From Thiohalocapsa sp963698775 (lineage in GTDB: Bacteria > Pseudomonadota > Gammaproteobacteria > Chromatiales > Chromatiaceae): DNA of 64,000 nt. Under the pieces are notes generated by a model. It saw only the letters and a program-made list of their open reading frames with translations. It had not been told where the DNA came from and made no database searches. The stretch lies in contig CAVOSE010000063.1 in NCBI GenBank assembly GCA_963698775.1, positions 1 through 64,000 on the forward strand. Reading direction: 5' to 3'. How positions within the stretch are numbered: position 1 is the stretch's first letter; each line of letters starts with the position of its first letter. The translations under genes were made by a program, and so were the position numbers. Positions 42,342 to 52,825 of this stretch are shown piece by piece.

Positions 42342-44773
42342 GGCGCCACCTCACGCAGGTGCGCGGCAAACTCATCCGCGGGTACGAACCCCACGAGGCG
42401 AAAGCCGCGCAGCTCGTTGCCTTCGGTGTCGAAGAACAACATCGCCGGCGGGCCAGGAAGGCCGAAGCGTTCCTGCATCAACGCCTTGTCATCGGCATCG
42501 TTGGCGGTGACATCGGCCTGGAGCACGACGAAGCGCTCCATTGCCTCGATCACTTGCGGTTCCGGGAAGGTGTAGCGTTCCATCTCCTTACAGGACACGC
42601 ACCAGTCGGCATAGAAGTCCAGCATCACCGGTTTGCCGGCAGCGCCCGCCGCGGCGACCTCGCGCTCCAGATCGGCGACGGTCTTGATGCGTTTGAACTC
42701 CGCGTGCGCGGCCGCGCCCGCGCCACCGCCGGCGGGTGCCAGACCACGCAGGGGCTGAATCGTGTCCTTGCCGCCGGCGGCGACCCCCACCAACATCAGC
42801 ACGCCATAGACCAGCACCGCAATGCCCAATGCCTTCCACAGCTTGCGCCAACCGCTGGTGTCGGCAGCAACGGCTGTCAGCGCACCCAGGTAGACGCCGG
42901 AACTGATCAGCAGCAGTCCCCAGAGCAGCATTGCCACCGCGGCCGGCAGTACGCGTTCTACCAGCAGAATAGCCACCCCGAGCAGGAGCACGCCGAATAC
43001 GGCCTTGACTGCGTCCATCCAGGCCCCGGCCCGCGGCAACAGCTTGCCTGCCGAGGTGCCGATGGCGAGCAGCGGGGCACCCATGCCCAGCCCGAGCCCA
43101 AGCAAAGCGAAGAAGCCAAGTACCGCATCGCCGGTCTGGCCGATGAAGATCAATGCGCCCATCAGCGGCGGTGCGACGCAGGGGCCGACGATCAACGCCG
43201 ACAGGGAGCCCATAATTGCCGCGCCCACGAGCGTCCCGCCTTCCTGCCTATTGCTGATCTCGGTGAGCTTGGTCTGCACGCTGCTCGGCAACTGTAGCTC
43301 ATAGAAGCCGAACATCGACATGGCCAAGGCAACGAACACGGCGGCGAACACGGTCAACACCCATGGATTCTGGAAGGTTGCCTGCAGGTTGGCACCGAAC
43401 AAGCCGGCAATGACGCCGACGACGGCATAGGTCAGCGCCATCGCCAAGACGTAGGCTAGCGACAGCATGAACGCCTTGCGCGTGGTGATGCTATCGCCCT
43501 GGCCGGCGATGATGCCGGACAGGATCGGGATCATCGGGAACACGCAGGGGGTGAAGGCCAACAGCAGGCCCAGACCGAAGAAGATCGCGATGGCACCGAA
43601 AACGCCTGCATTGGCGAGCCGGGCGGCAATCTGGTCCTGTTCCGATACGCGCCCGCCGGAGGCGGCCGGTTGTGGGGCGGCTGGTGCCACCGGCTCGGTT
43701 AGCGCGACGGTCTGCAGCGCCGCGGGGAGTTCCAGCGTGACGCGCTCGGTGACAGGGGGATAGCAGATCCCGCGCTCGGCGCAGCCCTGGAACTTCGCGA
43801 TCAGCGTGACCGTGGTCGGCTCGGCGGTTCCGCGCAACAAGGGCACGTCGAGAGCGACGGTGCCGTGGTAGATGGCAACATCGCCGATGGTGCCGTCCGG
43901 GCGCACCGTATCGGCCTTAATTTCGGCCTCCGGCAGCACGTAGGAGTCAAGTTGGACGCCGTCGGCATCTTCCAACGTCAGCTCGATCTTCTCCTCATAC
44001 AGATAGGTCTCGGGCGCTACCTCCCATTGCAGGGCCAGGCGGTCCGGTGCGCTGACCTCGGCGCTGAATCGGAAGGCCTCTTCCGCGGGCAGGATGTCGT
44101 CCTCAAGGCCGAGTCCGAGGGACTGTGTCATCGCCCCCAGGGCCGGCTTGCCCGGGCTGCTGGTCGTCACAGACTCAGCCGCGACCAGCGACTGTGTGGG
44201 CATGCGCTCCGGCGTCGGCGCCGCGGGCTGTTCCGCCGCTGCGAAGCGGGGCAACTCCAACAAGATCTTCTGTTTTTGCGGTGGGTAGCAGAGTCCGGCA
44301 TCGGCGCAACCCTGAGACGTCGTATGGATCTCGACGATGTCGCCAGCGTCCGCCGCGCGCTCGATGGGGATGCGTGCCTCCACTCGGTCGCGGTAGATCT
44401 GGACCTCGCCGAAGAACTCGTCTTGCTTGGTTTCGGCAGTTGGTAGGTCCGCGCTGCGCGTCTGGATGCCCGGCGTCTCGCTGGCGAAACGAAACTTACT
44501 CTTGTACATGTAGTAGCCGGGCTCGATGTCCCAGCGCACCAGCAGCGCATCTGCCTCGGCCGCTTCCCCCGAAATGCGGAACGCCTGGTCCGGCTGCAGG
44601 AACTCGTCGTCGGTGGCGGCGAACGCGGGGCCCGTCAGGATCGAAAGGAGCGCGAGGCCGAGTAAGGCAAGCGCTCCGAACTCTCGTCCCAGTCCTCGTA
44701 AGCGTTCTTGCGCCGCCAGCGCGATGGTTGGACGCGGTGTGGCGGATGCTATTAGTCTTGCATTCTGGTGCAT
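42338..44773 (-). CDS. dsbD: Thiol:disulfide interchange protein DsbD with duplicated alpha domain
   Basis: This 811-aa protein moves electrons from cytosolic thioredoxin to periplasmic partners. After a signal segment (LALLGLALLSILTGPAFA), it has two successive DsbD-alpha domains. Both carry the Cys pair pattern: GCADAGLCYPPQKQKILLEL and GCAERGICYPPVTERVTLEL. Eight membrane helices follow, with GLLLAFTPCVFPMIPILSGI and ALIVGPCVAPPLMGALIFIG, then a C-terminal thioredoxin domain with DWCVSCKEMER. E. coli DsbD has one alpha domain and about 565 residues. ATG 44773 lies inside the 3' end of cutA. Confidence 0.93.
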   Translation of the reverse strand: MHQNARLIASATPRPTIALAAQERLRGLGREFGALALLGLALLSILTGPAFAATDDEFLQPDQAFRISGEAAEADALLVRWDIEPGYYMYKSKFRFASETPGIQTRSADLPTAETKQDEFFGEVQIYRDRVEARIPIERAADAGDIVEIHTTSQGCADAGLCYPPQKQKILLELPRFAAAEQPAAPTPERMPTQSLVAAESVTTSSPGKPALGAMTQSLGLGLEDDILPAEEAFRFSAEVSAPDRLALQWEVAPETYLYEEKIELTLEDADGVQLDSYVLPEAEIKADTVRPDGTIGDVAIYHGTVALDVPLLRGTAEPTTVTLIAKFQGCAERGICYPPVTERVTLELPAALQTVALTEPVAPAAPQPAASGGRVSEQDQIAARLANAGVFGAIAIFFGLGLLLAFTPCVFPMIPILSGIIAGQGDSITTRKAFMLSLAYVLAMALTYAVVGVIAGLFGANLQATFQNPWVLTVFAAVFVALAMSMFGFYELQLPSSVQTKLTEISNRQEGGTLVGAAIMGSLSALIVGPCVAPPLMGALIFIGQTGDAVLGFFALLGLGLGMGAPLLAIGTSAGKLLPRAGAWMDAVKAVFGVLLLGVAILLVERVLPAAVAMLLWGLLLISSGVYLGALTAVAADTSGWRKLWKALGIAVLVYGVLMLVGVAAGGKDTIQPLRGLAPAGGGAGAAAHAEFKRIKTVADLEREVAAAGAAGKPVMLDFYADWCVSCKEMERYTFPEPQVIEAMERFVVLQADVTANDADDKALMQERFGLPGPPAMLFFDTEGNELRGFRLVGFVPADEFAAHLREVAP

Positions 44774-45081
44774 GTACGGACCCACTCAAGATAGTTGTCG
44801 AGCCCCGCAACGATCGGATGTGCGATGACCTCCGGGACGTCGTACGGGTGTTGTTTTTCGATTTCTGCCGCGAGTTGCGCAAAGCGCGGCTGCGTGGTCT
44901 TCATTAGCAGCAGCACTTCTTTATCCTTGGCGATCTTGCCCTCCCAGCGATAGACCGACACTACGCCTGGGAGGATGTTCACGCAGGCCGCGAGGCCTTG
45001 ATTCACAACCGCATCGGCTAACGCCTCGGCGCTTGCCTGATCGGGACAGGTGCAGAGGGCGAGGTAGACGATGTCAGACAT
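44752..45081 (-). CDS. cutA: Divalent-cation tolerance protein CutA
   Basis: This 109-aa trimeric ferredoxin-like protein contains NQGLAACVNILPGVVSVYRW, the EVLLLMKTTQPRFAQL segment and HPYDVPEVIAHPIVAGLDNY, all CutA1 hallmarks. It precedes dsbD, an arrangement also known in enterobacteria. Confidence 0.96.
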   Translation of the reverse strand: MSDIVYLALCTCPDQASAEALADAVVNQGLAACVNILPGVVSVYRWEGKIAKDKEVLLLMKTTQPRFAQLAAEIEKQHPYDVPEVIAHPIVAGLDNYLEWVRTCTRMQD

Positions 45082-45295
45082 ACTAACGTCTCCGGGGGGA
45101 GGTGGGGGCGATGACCGGTATTGCCCGAGAGTCAGGATCGGGGGTGATGGGCGTTCGCTGGCGAAGCGCGTAAGGTTACCGGAATCGCGGCCTTCTGGTG
45201 GCCATCGATTGAATCGGTAAAATCCAGACAGACTTCCCGGTATTTTGGGGCGAGCCGCGCAATCGCCGCAGCCCCCGATCCAAGAGACCCGACCC

Positions 45296-45724
45296 ATGCT
45301 GCTTTTCGTTCTGATTTTCGTCGCTGCGCCGCTCATCGAACTGTACTTCTTGATCCAGGTGGGTTCGGTCATCGGTGCGCTGCCGACGATTGCGCTATCG
45401 GTCTTGACCGCCGTTGTAGGTGGTGCGCTGGTGCGCAGTCAGGGCCTCGCCGTGTTGATGCGCGTCCGCACGATGCTGGACCAGGGCGAAATGCCGGCAT
45501 TGGAACTGCTCGACGGCGCCGTTCTGCTGGTTTGCGGCTTCGCCTTGCTGCTGCCGGGGTTCGTCACCGACTTCGTTGGGTTCTTGTTGCTGATCCCTCC
45601 TGTCAGGCATGCGCTGGTCCAGCGGTATGTTCACGTGGTACCGGTGCCGGATGGCGCCCGTCACCCGGTTCGCGACCGCGGCCCTCGCGTCATCGAAGGC
45701 GAGTACAGGCGCGACGACGACTGA
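45296..45724 (+). CDS. fxsA: FxsA family membrane protein
   Basis: This 142-aa inner-membrane protein starts MLLFVLIFVAAPLIELYFLI and has three to four membrane segments, with ALLLPGFVTDFVGFLLLIPP, the family signature. The C-terminus is polar (HPVRDRGPRVIEGEYRRDDD). E. coli FxsA overproduction relieves phage T7 exclusion by F plasmid. It sits upstream of groESL, as in many gammaproteobacteria. Confidence 0.93.
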   Translation: MLLFVLIFVAAPLIELYFLIQVGSVIGALPTIALSVLTAVVGGALVRSQGLAVLMRVRTMLDQGEMPALELLDGAVLLVCGFALLLPGFVTDFVGFLLLIPPVRHALVQRYVHVVPVPDGARHPVRDRGPRVIEGEYRRDDD

Positions 45725-45919
45725 CCCGGCGCTCCCGCCACGCCGACTTTCCCCTCGTGGTGGCCGACCCCACCTCCGCCCGCCGATCGCATCTGCTTCA
45801 GGACCTCTCTAACCCTTGCTCGGGTCGGGGGGCTCGCGCGCGAGTGACATGAGGCCCACAATTTGGACCGCCAGCAGCGCGCGCACGCTCTCCAGATCGA
45901 TTTCGATGTGAACTACCCC

Positions 45920-45947
45920 TTGACAGGCGAAAGCGTGCCCCTATTAT
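45920..45947 (+). promoter_or_regulatory. Sigma-70-type promoter of groESL
   Basis: TTGACA (45920-45925) and TATTAT (45942-45947) are separated by 16 bases. The -10 box touches the CIRCE operator, so a bound repressor would block initiation. Confidence 0.8.
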
Positions 45948-45973
45948 TAGCACTCGCCAAGCACGAGTGCTAA
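45947..45973 (+). promoter_or_regulatory. CIRCE operator (HrcA site)
   Basis: The sequence is a perfect TTAGCACTC-N9-GAGTGCTAA. It places groESL under HrcA repression in addition to any heat-shock sigma control; hrcA is not in this window. Confidence 0.97.
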
Positions 45974-46037
45974 CACTCGGGACAGGCGCTCGAATGTTTT
46001 CTGAACCACTAGCAACAGAATCTGAGGGGAACCACCC

Positions 46038-46328
46038 ATGAAAATTCGTCCCTTGCACGACCGAGTCGTTGTTCGCCGCATGGAAGAGGAGCGCACCTCT
46101 GCCGGAGGCATCGTGATCCCTGACTCGGCGACCGAAAAGCCGATCCAGGGAGAAATCATCGCTGTCGGCAACGGCAAAATCATGGACAACGGCGACAGCC
46201 GCGGACTTGACGTTAAGGTCGGCGATCGCGTGCTATTCGGTAAGTACTCGGGCACCGAGGTGAAGCTGGACGGCGAAGAACTCCTCGTGATGCGCGAGGA
46301 CGACATTATGGGCGTTGTCGAGACCTAG
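46038..46328 (+). CDS. groES: Co-chaperonin GroES
   Basis: This 96-aa protein begins MKIRPLHDRVVVRRMEEERT. The mobile loop is EERTSAGGIVIPDSATEKPI, and the end is LVMREDDIMGVVE. It forms the heptameric lid of GroEL. AGGGG precedes the ATG by about 10 bases. groEL follows after 154 bases. Confidence 0.98.
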   Translation: MKIRPLHDRVVVRRMEEERTSAGGIVIPDSATEKPIQGEIIAVGNGKIMDNGDSRGLDVKVGDRVLFGKYSGTEVKLDGEELLVMREDDIMGVVET

Positions 46329-46482
46329 GACGCCCCGAGAGTCATCGAATTCCGAAATGGGCGCGGCAACAACCCGACCGCTCGGCGCAAGCCAGCCACC
46401 GGTCCGCGGCCCTAACGCTGGGTCCTGTACCAGCCTATTCGCAAATATATCCAACCCAGATTAAGTCCGAGGTAACAGCGCA

Positions 46483-48132
<1,650 letters not shown>

Positions 48133-48191
48133 GCGCCCACCAGCGCTCATCGGCCAAGCACCGGCGGTCAGCGCCGGTGCAAAGCTGACCC

Positions 48192-48220
48192 AAAGCCCCG
48201 CGCAAGCGGGGCTTTTTTTT
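48192..48220 (+). terminator. Rho-independent terminator of groESL
   Basis: AAAGCCCCGC and GCGGGGCTTT form a 10-bp stem around a GCAA loop, followed by a run of T to 48220. It lies 60 bases after the groEL stop. Confidence 0.95.
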
Positions 48221-48433
48221 GGCCCGATTAAACCCCGCATCTTCGCTCACAAACCACCTCGCACAGCAGGCTGCTGACATCGCCGAGCCGTTGCGCGTGT
48301 GATCGCCTTCGAGATTAGCGCGGAGAGACATCAAAGAAACCGTGAACCTCGCCGAGGGAGTCGTGGATGGGCGAGAATAGCGCCCGGTGACCCTGTCCGG
48401 GGGCTCCAAGCGCACTTGAGGGAGATGCCGGCC

Positions 48434-49273
48434 ATGAGTTCTACCGCCGCCAAGAGCGTGTTCATCGTCGAGGACGAGACCCCGCTCGCCGAGGTGCTCG
48501 AAGAGTACCTGCGCGCATCGGCCATGGAGGTTGAGCGCATCGAGGATGGTGCTGCGGTGGTGCCGCGGGTGCGCGAGGCCCCGCCCGACCTCATCCTGCT
48601 GGACCTGATGTTGCCGGGGCGCGACGGATTGGAGATCTGTCGCGAGCTTCGCACCTTCTCATCGGTCCCGATCATCATGGTGACGGCCCGGGTGGAGGAG
48701 ATCGATCGCCTGTTGGGCCTGGAGCTGGGCGCGGACGACTACGTCTGCAAACCATTCGCCCCGCGGGAGGTAGTGGCGCGGGTCAAGGCCCAGCTACGTC
48801 GCGTCGAGATGATGACCCGGCCGGCCGGCGAGGTCGATGCGGATGATGACGACAGCTTACTGCTGGACGAGGACCGCTATGAAGCTCGGCTGGAAGGCCG
48901 CGCATTGCGTCTCACCGTGGGTGATATCTCGGCGGCCATGATCACCGTGTCGGCAACGGCCTTCACCGCCCTGGCCGAGCTTCCCGCTCAGGTGCAACCC
49001 TATCCGACCAGTATCTGGTTCGTCGTGACGGTCGTCGCGGTCGCGGTCGCGGTCGTCGTCGTTTTCGTCGCCGCATTCGGCTTTAACGCCGTGGCCCAGT
49101 TCCCAGTTCGCCAGCATCTGCGCGCCTTGGCTCATGGTCATGTTTACGACCGGCGGCATGGTGCTGGTTCCGGCACTGACGGAGGCGGTCACCGGTTATA
49201 CGAACCTCGGCCTTTCGGATTTCCTGCAATTGGCAGGGGCAACGGTCTGGACAGGGACAAATGCCGAGGGTGA
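48434..49273 (+). pseudogene. OmpR/BaeR-type response regulator, truncated and fused
   Basis: The receiver domain (residues about 8-125) is complete: FIVEDETPLAEVLEEYL with acidic pocket, LILLDLMLPGRDG with the phospho-Asp, and DYVCKPFAPREVVARV with the Lys. The winged-helix domain starts (RYEARLEGRALRLT, near 160) and stops where a PAEF-type helix should begin. From about 48920 the frame runs into unrelated hydrophobic and repeat-coded text. The DNA-binding half has been lost by deletion. Confidence 0.8.
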
Positions 49274-49498
49274 GCCGGGTATCGGCATGCTGGAGGTCAT
49301 CGGCTTTGCCTGGGCGGCGAACCCCTTCGCCCATTTTGGCCTCATCGCCTCTGCGACTACTACGTGAACGTCGAGCGGTTCTATAGCATCACAATCTGGT
49401 GCACCTTGATCTACTTCGTCTTCGCCGATTGGGGCCTGCGCCGCTCCAAGGTAGTTCGCAGGTCCGAAGCGGCCGCGAATGCAGAGTCCGCCGCTTAG
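49134..49498 (+). pseudogene. C-terminal piece of an unidentified membrane protein
   Basis: The frame from 49134 has a hydrophobic GGMVLVPALTEAVTGYTNLG; after a break near 49350 another frame continues with YYVNVERFYSITIWCTLIYF and VFADWGLRRSKVVRR, ending at TAG 49496-49498. Together they look like two membrane helices and a basic tail. The family is not recognised. It is joined on the left to the truncated response regulator. Confidence 0.45.
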
Positions 49499-49508
49499 GG
49501 TATTCGTT

Positions 49509-50093
49509 ATGAAAGAACCGATTGCGCTGAAACAGCAAAACCTTCCCCTTCTCGCGGAGAAGATTGCTTGCCCGTCCTATGATCGGAGCAAGATCACGGC
49601 AGGCATCGTCCATGTCGGCGTCGGTGGATTCCACCGGTCCCACCAGGCCTATTGCACCAATGCGCTGATGAATGAGACCGATGCCTCGGACTGGGGCATC
49701 TGCGGCGTCGGCTTGTGCGAGGCCGACCGCAATATGCGCGAAATGCTGAAGGCGCAGGATTATCTCTACACCCTGATCGTGAGACACCCTCGGGGAGCCG
49801 TTGAGACCTGCGTCATCGGTTCACTCTGCGACTTCCTGCTGGGCCGCGACGACCCCAATGCCGTCAAGTTAAGCCGTGGGAGCGGCTTCCAGCCGCGACT
49901 GTCGTCGCACAAGCCGAGTCGCGGCTGGAAGCCGCTCCCACAAAGCGAGCCCATCGCTCGCCAACTTAGTGGCATTGGCGACGACCCCGGCGCCGTCATC
50001 GATCAAATGGCGAGTCGGGACACTAAGATCGTTTCGCTGACCATCACCGAAGGCGGCTACAACTTGGCCTTGATCATCGTTCCGGCCGGCTGA
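49509..50093 (+). pseudogene. Mannitol dehydrogenase family, truncated by a MITE
   Basis: The N-terminal Rossmann part of a mannitol dehydrogenase/fructuronate reductase is present: ITAGIVHVGVGGFHRSHQAY, WGICGVGLCEADRNMREML and KIVSLTITEGGYN. The frame then enters the MITE and stops. About 300 residues, including the catalytic Lys region, are missing, and they do not resume after the element. A family-B palindrome is inserted in frame between DDPNAV and IDQMAS, adding about 40 residues. Confidence 0.85.
49876..49941. repeat. Palindromic repeat, family B, inside a coding frame
   Basis: Two perfect 25-bp arms (49876-49900 and 49917-49941), beginning GTGGGAGCGGCTTCCAGCCG, surround a 16-base centre. 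It is translated as part of the mannitol dehydrogenase frame without a stop (SGFQPRL ... SRGWKPLP). Confidence 0.92.
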
Positions 50094-50196
50094 GCAACTG
50101 CCTCTGTAGTCAGGCCATCCTGGCCTGACAGTCTCAGGGCTGGAAGCCCTGACTACAGACATGAACAAGCGATCGGCCGGAACGATGATCAAGGCC
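50066..50196. mobile_element. 131-bp MITE-like element, copy 3
   Basis: It has the same length, orientation and nearly the same sequence as copy 2 (one difference in the right subterminal part). The flanks (TACAACTT and CATCTTGC) do not match, so no target duplication remains. Loss of the 3' part of the mannitol dehydrogenase gene suggests a deletion starting at the element. Confidence 0.92.
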
Positions 50197-50245
50197 CATC
50201 TTGCACAGAAAAGAGTATCGTGCAGAGCAGAGTATCGGCGCGGGG

Positions 50246-51166
50246 TCAGAGCGCGAAATCGCCACCGAGCGGCGCATCGCCCTCGACCACCGGCAGCGTC
50301 AGCGTGTTGCCCCAGTGCGACCAGCCGCCGTTGTAGAGGCGTACGTCTTCGTAGCCCAGGTGCTTGAGCTGCATCCAGGCCAGGCTCATGCGAAAGCCGT
50401 CGTGGCAGTAGACGTAGATGGTCTTGTCCTTCGGGATGTCGCGATAGAGAGCGGCCAGGGCCTCGTCGTCGAGCCAGGTCTGGGCCTGGGCGTCGGTGCC
50501 GTCGAGACTCACCACATTGACCGCGCCGGGGATGTGACCACCGGCGATGGAGTGGCGAATCAGCTCGCCGGTGTACATGTCGCGCGGGCGGGCATCGAGC
50601 AGCACCACGTCGGGGTCGCGGCGAGAGACGACGTCATCGTAGACGTCGGTCCACTCGACCAGCAGATCGGCATCGGCCTCCTTGAGGGTGACGTTGCCCG
50701 GCGCCCGCGCGACCGGCTCCTGACTGAGTTCGTTGAATGCGCTCCATTCCACCGTGCCGCCATCGAGCACCTTCACCTGCTCCATCGGGAAGCCGTAGAG
50801 CCCGAGCAGGAAATACAGGCGCGAGGCGAGTGCGGTGCGCGAGTCGTCGTAAAGCACCAGAGTGGACTCGGCGTTGACGCCCCAGCGGCGCAAGGTGGCC
50901 TGGAAGGCGTCCTTGGACGGAAAGCGCATCAAGGGGTTGGCGCCGTTATCGCCCAGGTCCTTGAAGCGCTGGACCTGCACCGCCCCAGGGATATGGCCGA
51001 CGGTGAAATAGCGGTGCGGGTGATAGCGCACCTCCAGAACCAGCAGGTTGTCGTCGTCGATGTGCTCGGCGAGCCAGTCGGCATCGACCAGATAGGCAGG
51101 GGCGGCATGGGCTGGCGCGGCGCCCAGCAGTGCGGCCAGCAGCAGGAATACGAAGGATCGGATCAT
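50246..51166 (-). CDS. Periplasmic two-domain sulfurtransferase (rhodanese)
   Basis: This 306-aa protein has a signal peptide (MIRSFVFLLLAALLGAAPAHA) and two rhodanese domains. The C-terminal domain has the active loop IYVYCHDGFRMSLA with the catalytic Cys; the N-terminal domain has LVLYDDSRTALA, with Asp in place of Cys, as usual for tandem rhodaneses. HIPGAVQVQRFKDLG and HIPGAVNVVSLDG are the structural motifs. It may act on thiosulfate or persulfides. It follows the arsenite transporter gene on the same strand after about 90 bases. Confidence 0.9.
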   Translation of the reverse strand: MIRSFVFLLLAALLGAAPAHAAPAYLVDADWLAEHIDDDNLLVLEVRYHPHRYFTVGHIPGAVQVQRFKDLGDNGANPLMRFPSKDAFQATLRRWGVNAESTLVLYDDSRTALASRLYFLLGLYGFPMEQVKVLDGGTVEWSAFNELSQEPVARAPGNVTLKEADADLLVEWTDVYDDVVSRRDPDVVLLDARPRDMYTGELIRHSIAGGHIPGAVNVVSLDGTDAQAQTWLDDEALAALYRDIPKDKTIYVYCHDGFRMSLAWMQLKHLGYEDVRLYNGGWSHWGNTLTLPVVEGDAPLGGDFAL

Positions 51167-51257
51167 GGATGCGCTCCTGAGGGTCAGCGGGTGCAGGGGA
51201 CCGGGATCGTCGACACGCAGTTCGGATTTCATGGTTTGGTTTCTCCCAACAGGTTCA

Positions 51258-52349
51258 TCAAGAACGCAAGCGCAGCCCACCGGCGCGTTCGTACCACGCC
51301 TTGCTGCGGTTGACGATCGCGACCACCGACAGCATCACCGGCACCTCCACCAGCACGCCGACCACGGTGGCGAGCGCGGCGCCGGAGTTGAATCCGAACA
51401 GGCTGATCGCCGCGGCAACGGCCAGCTCGAAGAAGTTGCTGGCGCCGATCAGCGCCGACGGCGCCGCGACGCAGTGGGCCTCGCCGACCCGGCGATTGAG
51501 CAAGTAGGCCAGACCGGAGTTGAAATAGACCTGGATCAGGATCGGCACCGCGAGCATCGCGATGATGAGCGGCTGCTCCAAGATCTGTTCACCCTGGAAG
51601 CCAAAGAGCAGCACCAACGTCGCCAGCAGGGCCACCAAAGAGATCGGTTGCAGGTGCTCCAGGACCCCTTGCAATGCCGCCTCGTCGCCCTTTGCCAGCA
51701 GTCGCTTTCGCCACCAATGGGCGAAGGCGACGGGAATGACGATGTAGAGCACCACGGAGAGAAACAGGGTGCTCCAGGGCACGGTGATCGCGGAGAGCCC
51801 GAGCAGCAGCCCGACGATGGGCGCGAACGCAAAGATCATGATGGTGTCGTTGAGCGCCACCTGGGTCAGGGTGAAGTGGGGCTCACCGTTGGAGAGGTTA
51901 CTCCAGACGAAGACCATCGCCGTGCAGGGGGCTGCTGCCAGAATGATCAATCCGGCCACGTAGGAGTCGAGCTGGTCCGCGGGAAGGTAGGGCGCGAAGA
52001 CGTGGCGGATGAAGAGCCAGGCCAGCAAGGCCATCGAAAACGGCTTGACCGCCCAGTTGACGAATAGGGTCACGCCGACGCCCCGCCAATGCTCGCGCAC
52101 CCTGTGCAGCGCGGCGAAATCGATTTTCAGCAGCATCGGCACGATCATCAGCCAGATCAGTACCGCCACGGGCAGGTTGACCTGGGCTACCTCCAGCGTG
52201 CCGATGGACTGGAAAAAAGCCGGTAGGAAGTGCCCGAGGGTGATCCCGGCGACGATGCAGAGCGCCACCCAAAGGGTCAACCAGCGCTCGAAGACGCCGA
52301 GCTTGGCGCCGGCGGACTGCTTGGCCGTGACCTCGCATTGAGCGCTCAT
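51258..52349 (-). CDS. acr3: Arsenite efflux transporter, ACR3 family
   Basis: This 363-aa, ten-helix bile/arsenite permease exports As(III). WLTLWVALCIVAGITLGHFL is helix 1, IILAAAPCTAMVFVWSNLSN holds the conserved Cys needed for transport, and AVAAAISLFGFNSGAALATV the late conserved helix. SALIGASNFFELAVA is an ACR3 signature. It overlaps the small gene upstream by ATGA, and arsR is nearby on the same strand. Confidence 0.94.
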   Translation of the reverse strand: MSAQCEVTAKQSAGAKLGVFERWLTLWVALCIVAGITLGHFLPAFFQSIGTLEVAQVNLPVAVLIWLMIVPMLLKIDFAALHRVREHWRGVGVTLFVNWAVKPFSMALLAWLFIRHVFAPYLPADQLDSYVAGLIILAAAPCTAMVFVWSNLSNGEPHFTLTQVALNDTIMIFAFAPIVGLLLGLSAITVPWSTLFLSVVLYIVIPVAFAHWWRKRLLAKGDEAALQGVLEHLQPISLVALLATLVLLFGFQGEQILEQPLIIAMLAVPILIQVYFNSGLAYLLNRRVGEAHCVAAPSALIGASNFFELAVAAAISLFGFNSGAALATVVGVLVEVPVMLSVVAIVNRSKAWYERAGGLRLRS

Positions 52350-52507
52350 GCGGCACCCCCATTGGGACGTAAGTCGGCGCGCCAGGCCTTGATCCCGAAC
52401 AGCCGCACCGACCGGGTACCAAGACTGCCGTGGAATTCACGGTTGCGACCGAAAACGAGCAGAGATGCCAGGCAGGCGACGATAGGGGCGGGAATGCGCA
52501 AGCTCAT
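52346..52507 (-). CDS. Small hypothetical protein upstream of acr3
   Basis: ATG 52507 is preceded by a GGAGG ribosome site, and the 53-aa product (MSLRIPAPIVACLASLLVFG...) has a short hydrophobic N-terminus. Its stop overlaps the acr3 start by ATGA, suggesting translational coupling. It is not recognised and could be a leader whose main role is to couple acr3 translation. Confidence 0.45.
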   Translation of the reverse strand: MSLRIPAPIVACLASLLVFGRNREFHGSLGTRSVRLFGIKAWRADLRPNGGAA

Positions 52508-52825
52508 GGTGCCTCCTCGGGTACGCTCGGGCTGAACATGGACCACAGTATATCTGGATAACGGAATATATGCGCCACGGAATGTTGCGTGCTGGCTGCA
52601 CGGGGTGTGCCGCGGGTAGGCGGCAAGGTGTCACACCACGTGAATGCGCCTGCGCGGGTCGCGGGCGATAACCCTTACACAGATCAGGGGCACGGACGGA
52701 CTCGCAAGGGGTGCGCCGTTGGGCTCAGACGCGTGGTGCGGAGGGAGCGAATCGCCGATGTGGGATGCGCGGGTCTAGGTCTGGGTCTGGGTCTTAGTAC
52801 CGGTCCGGGAGACAGACGTTTCCGC
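52508..52825. promoter_or_regulatory. arsR-acr3 intergenic region with candidate operator
   Basis: ATAT (52550-52553) and AATATAT (52565-52571) face each other around CTGGATAACGG, in the position of an acr3 promoter read on the minus strand. A similar pattern precedes arsR. The rest holds only GGTCTG-type repeats near 52770-52800; no gene is seen. Confidence 0.5.
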
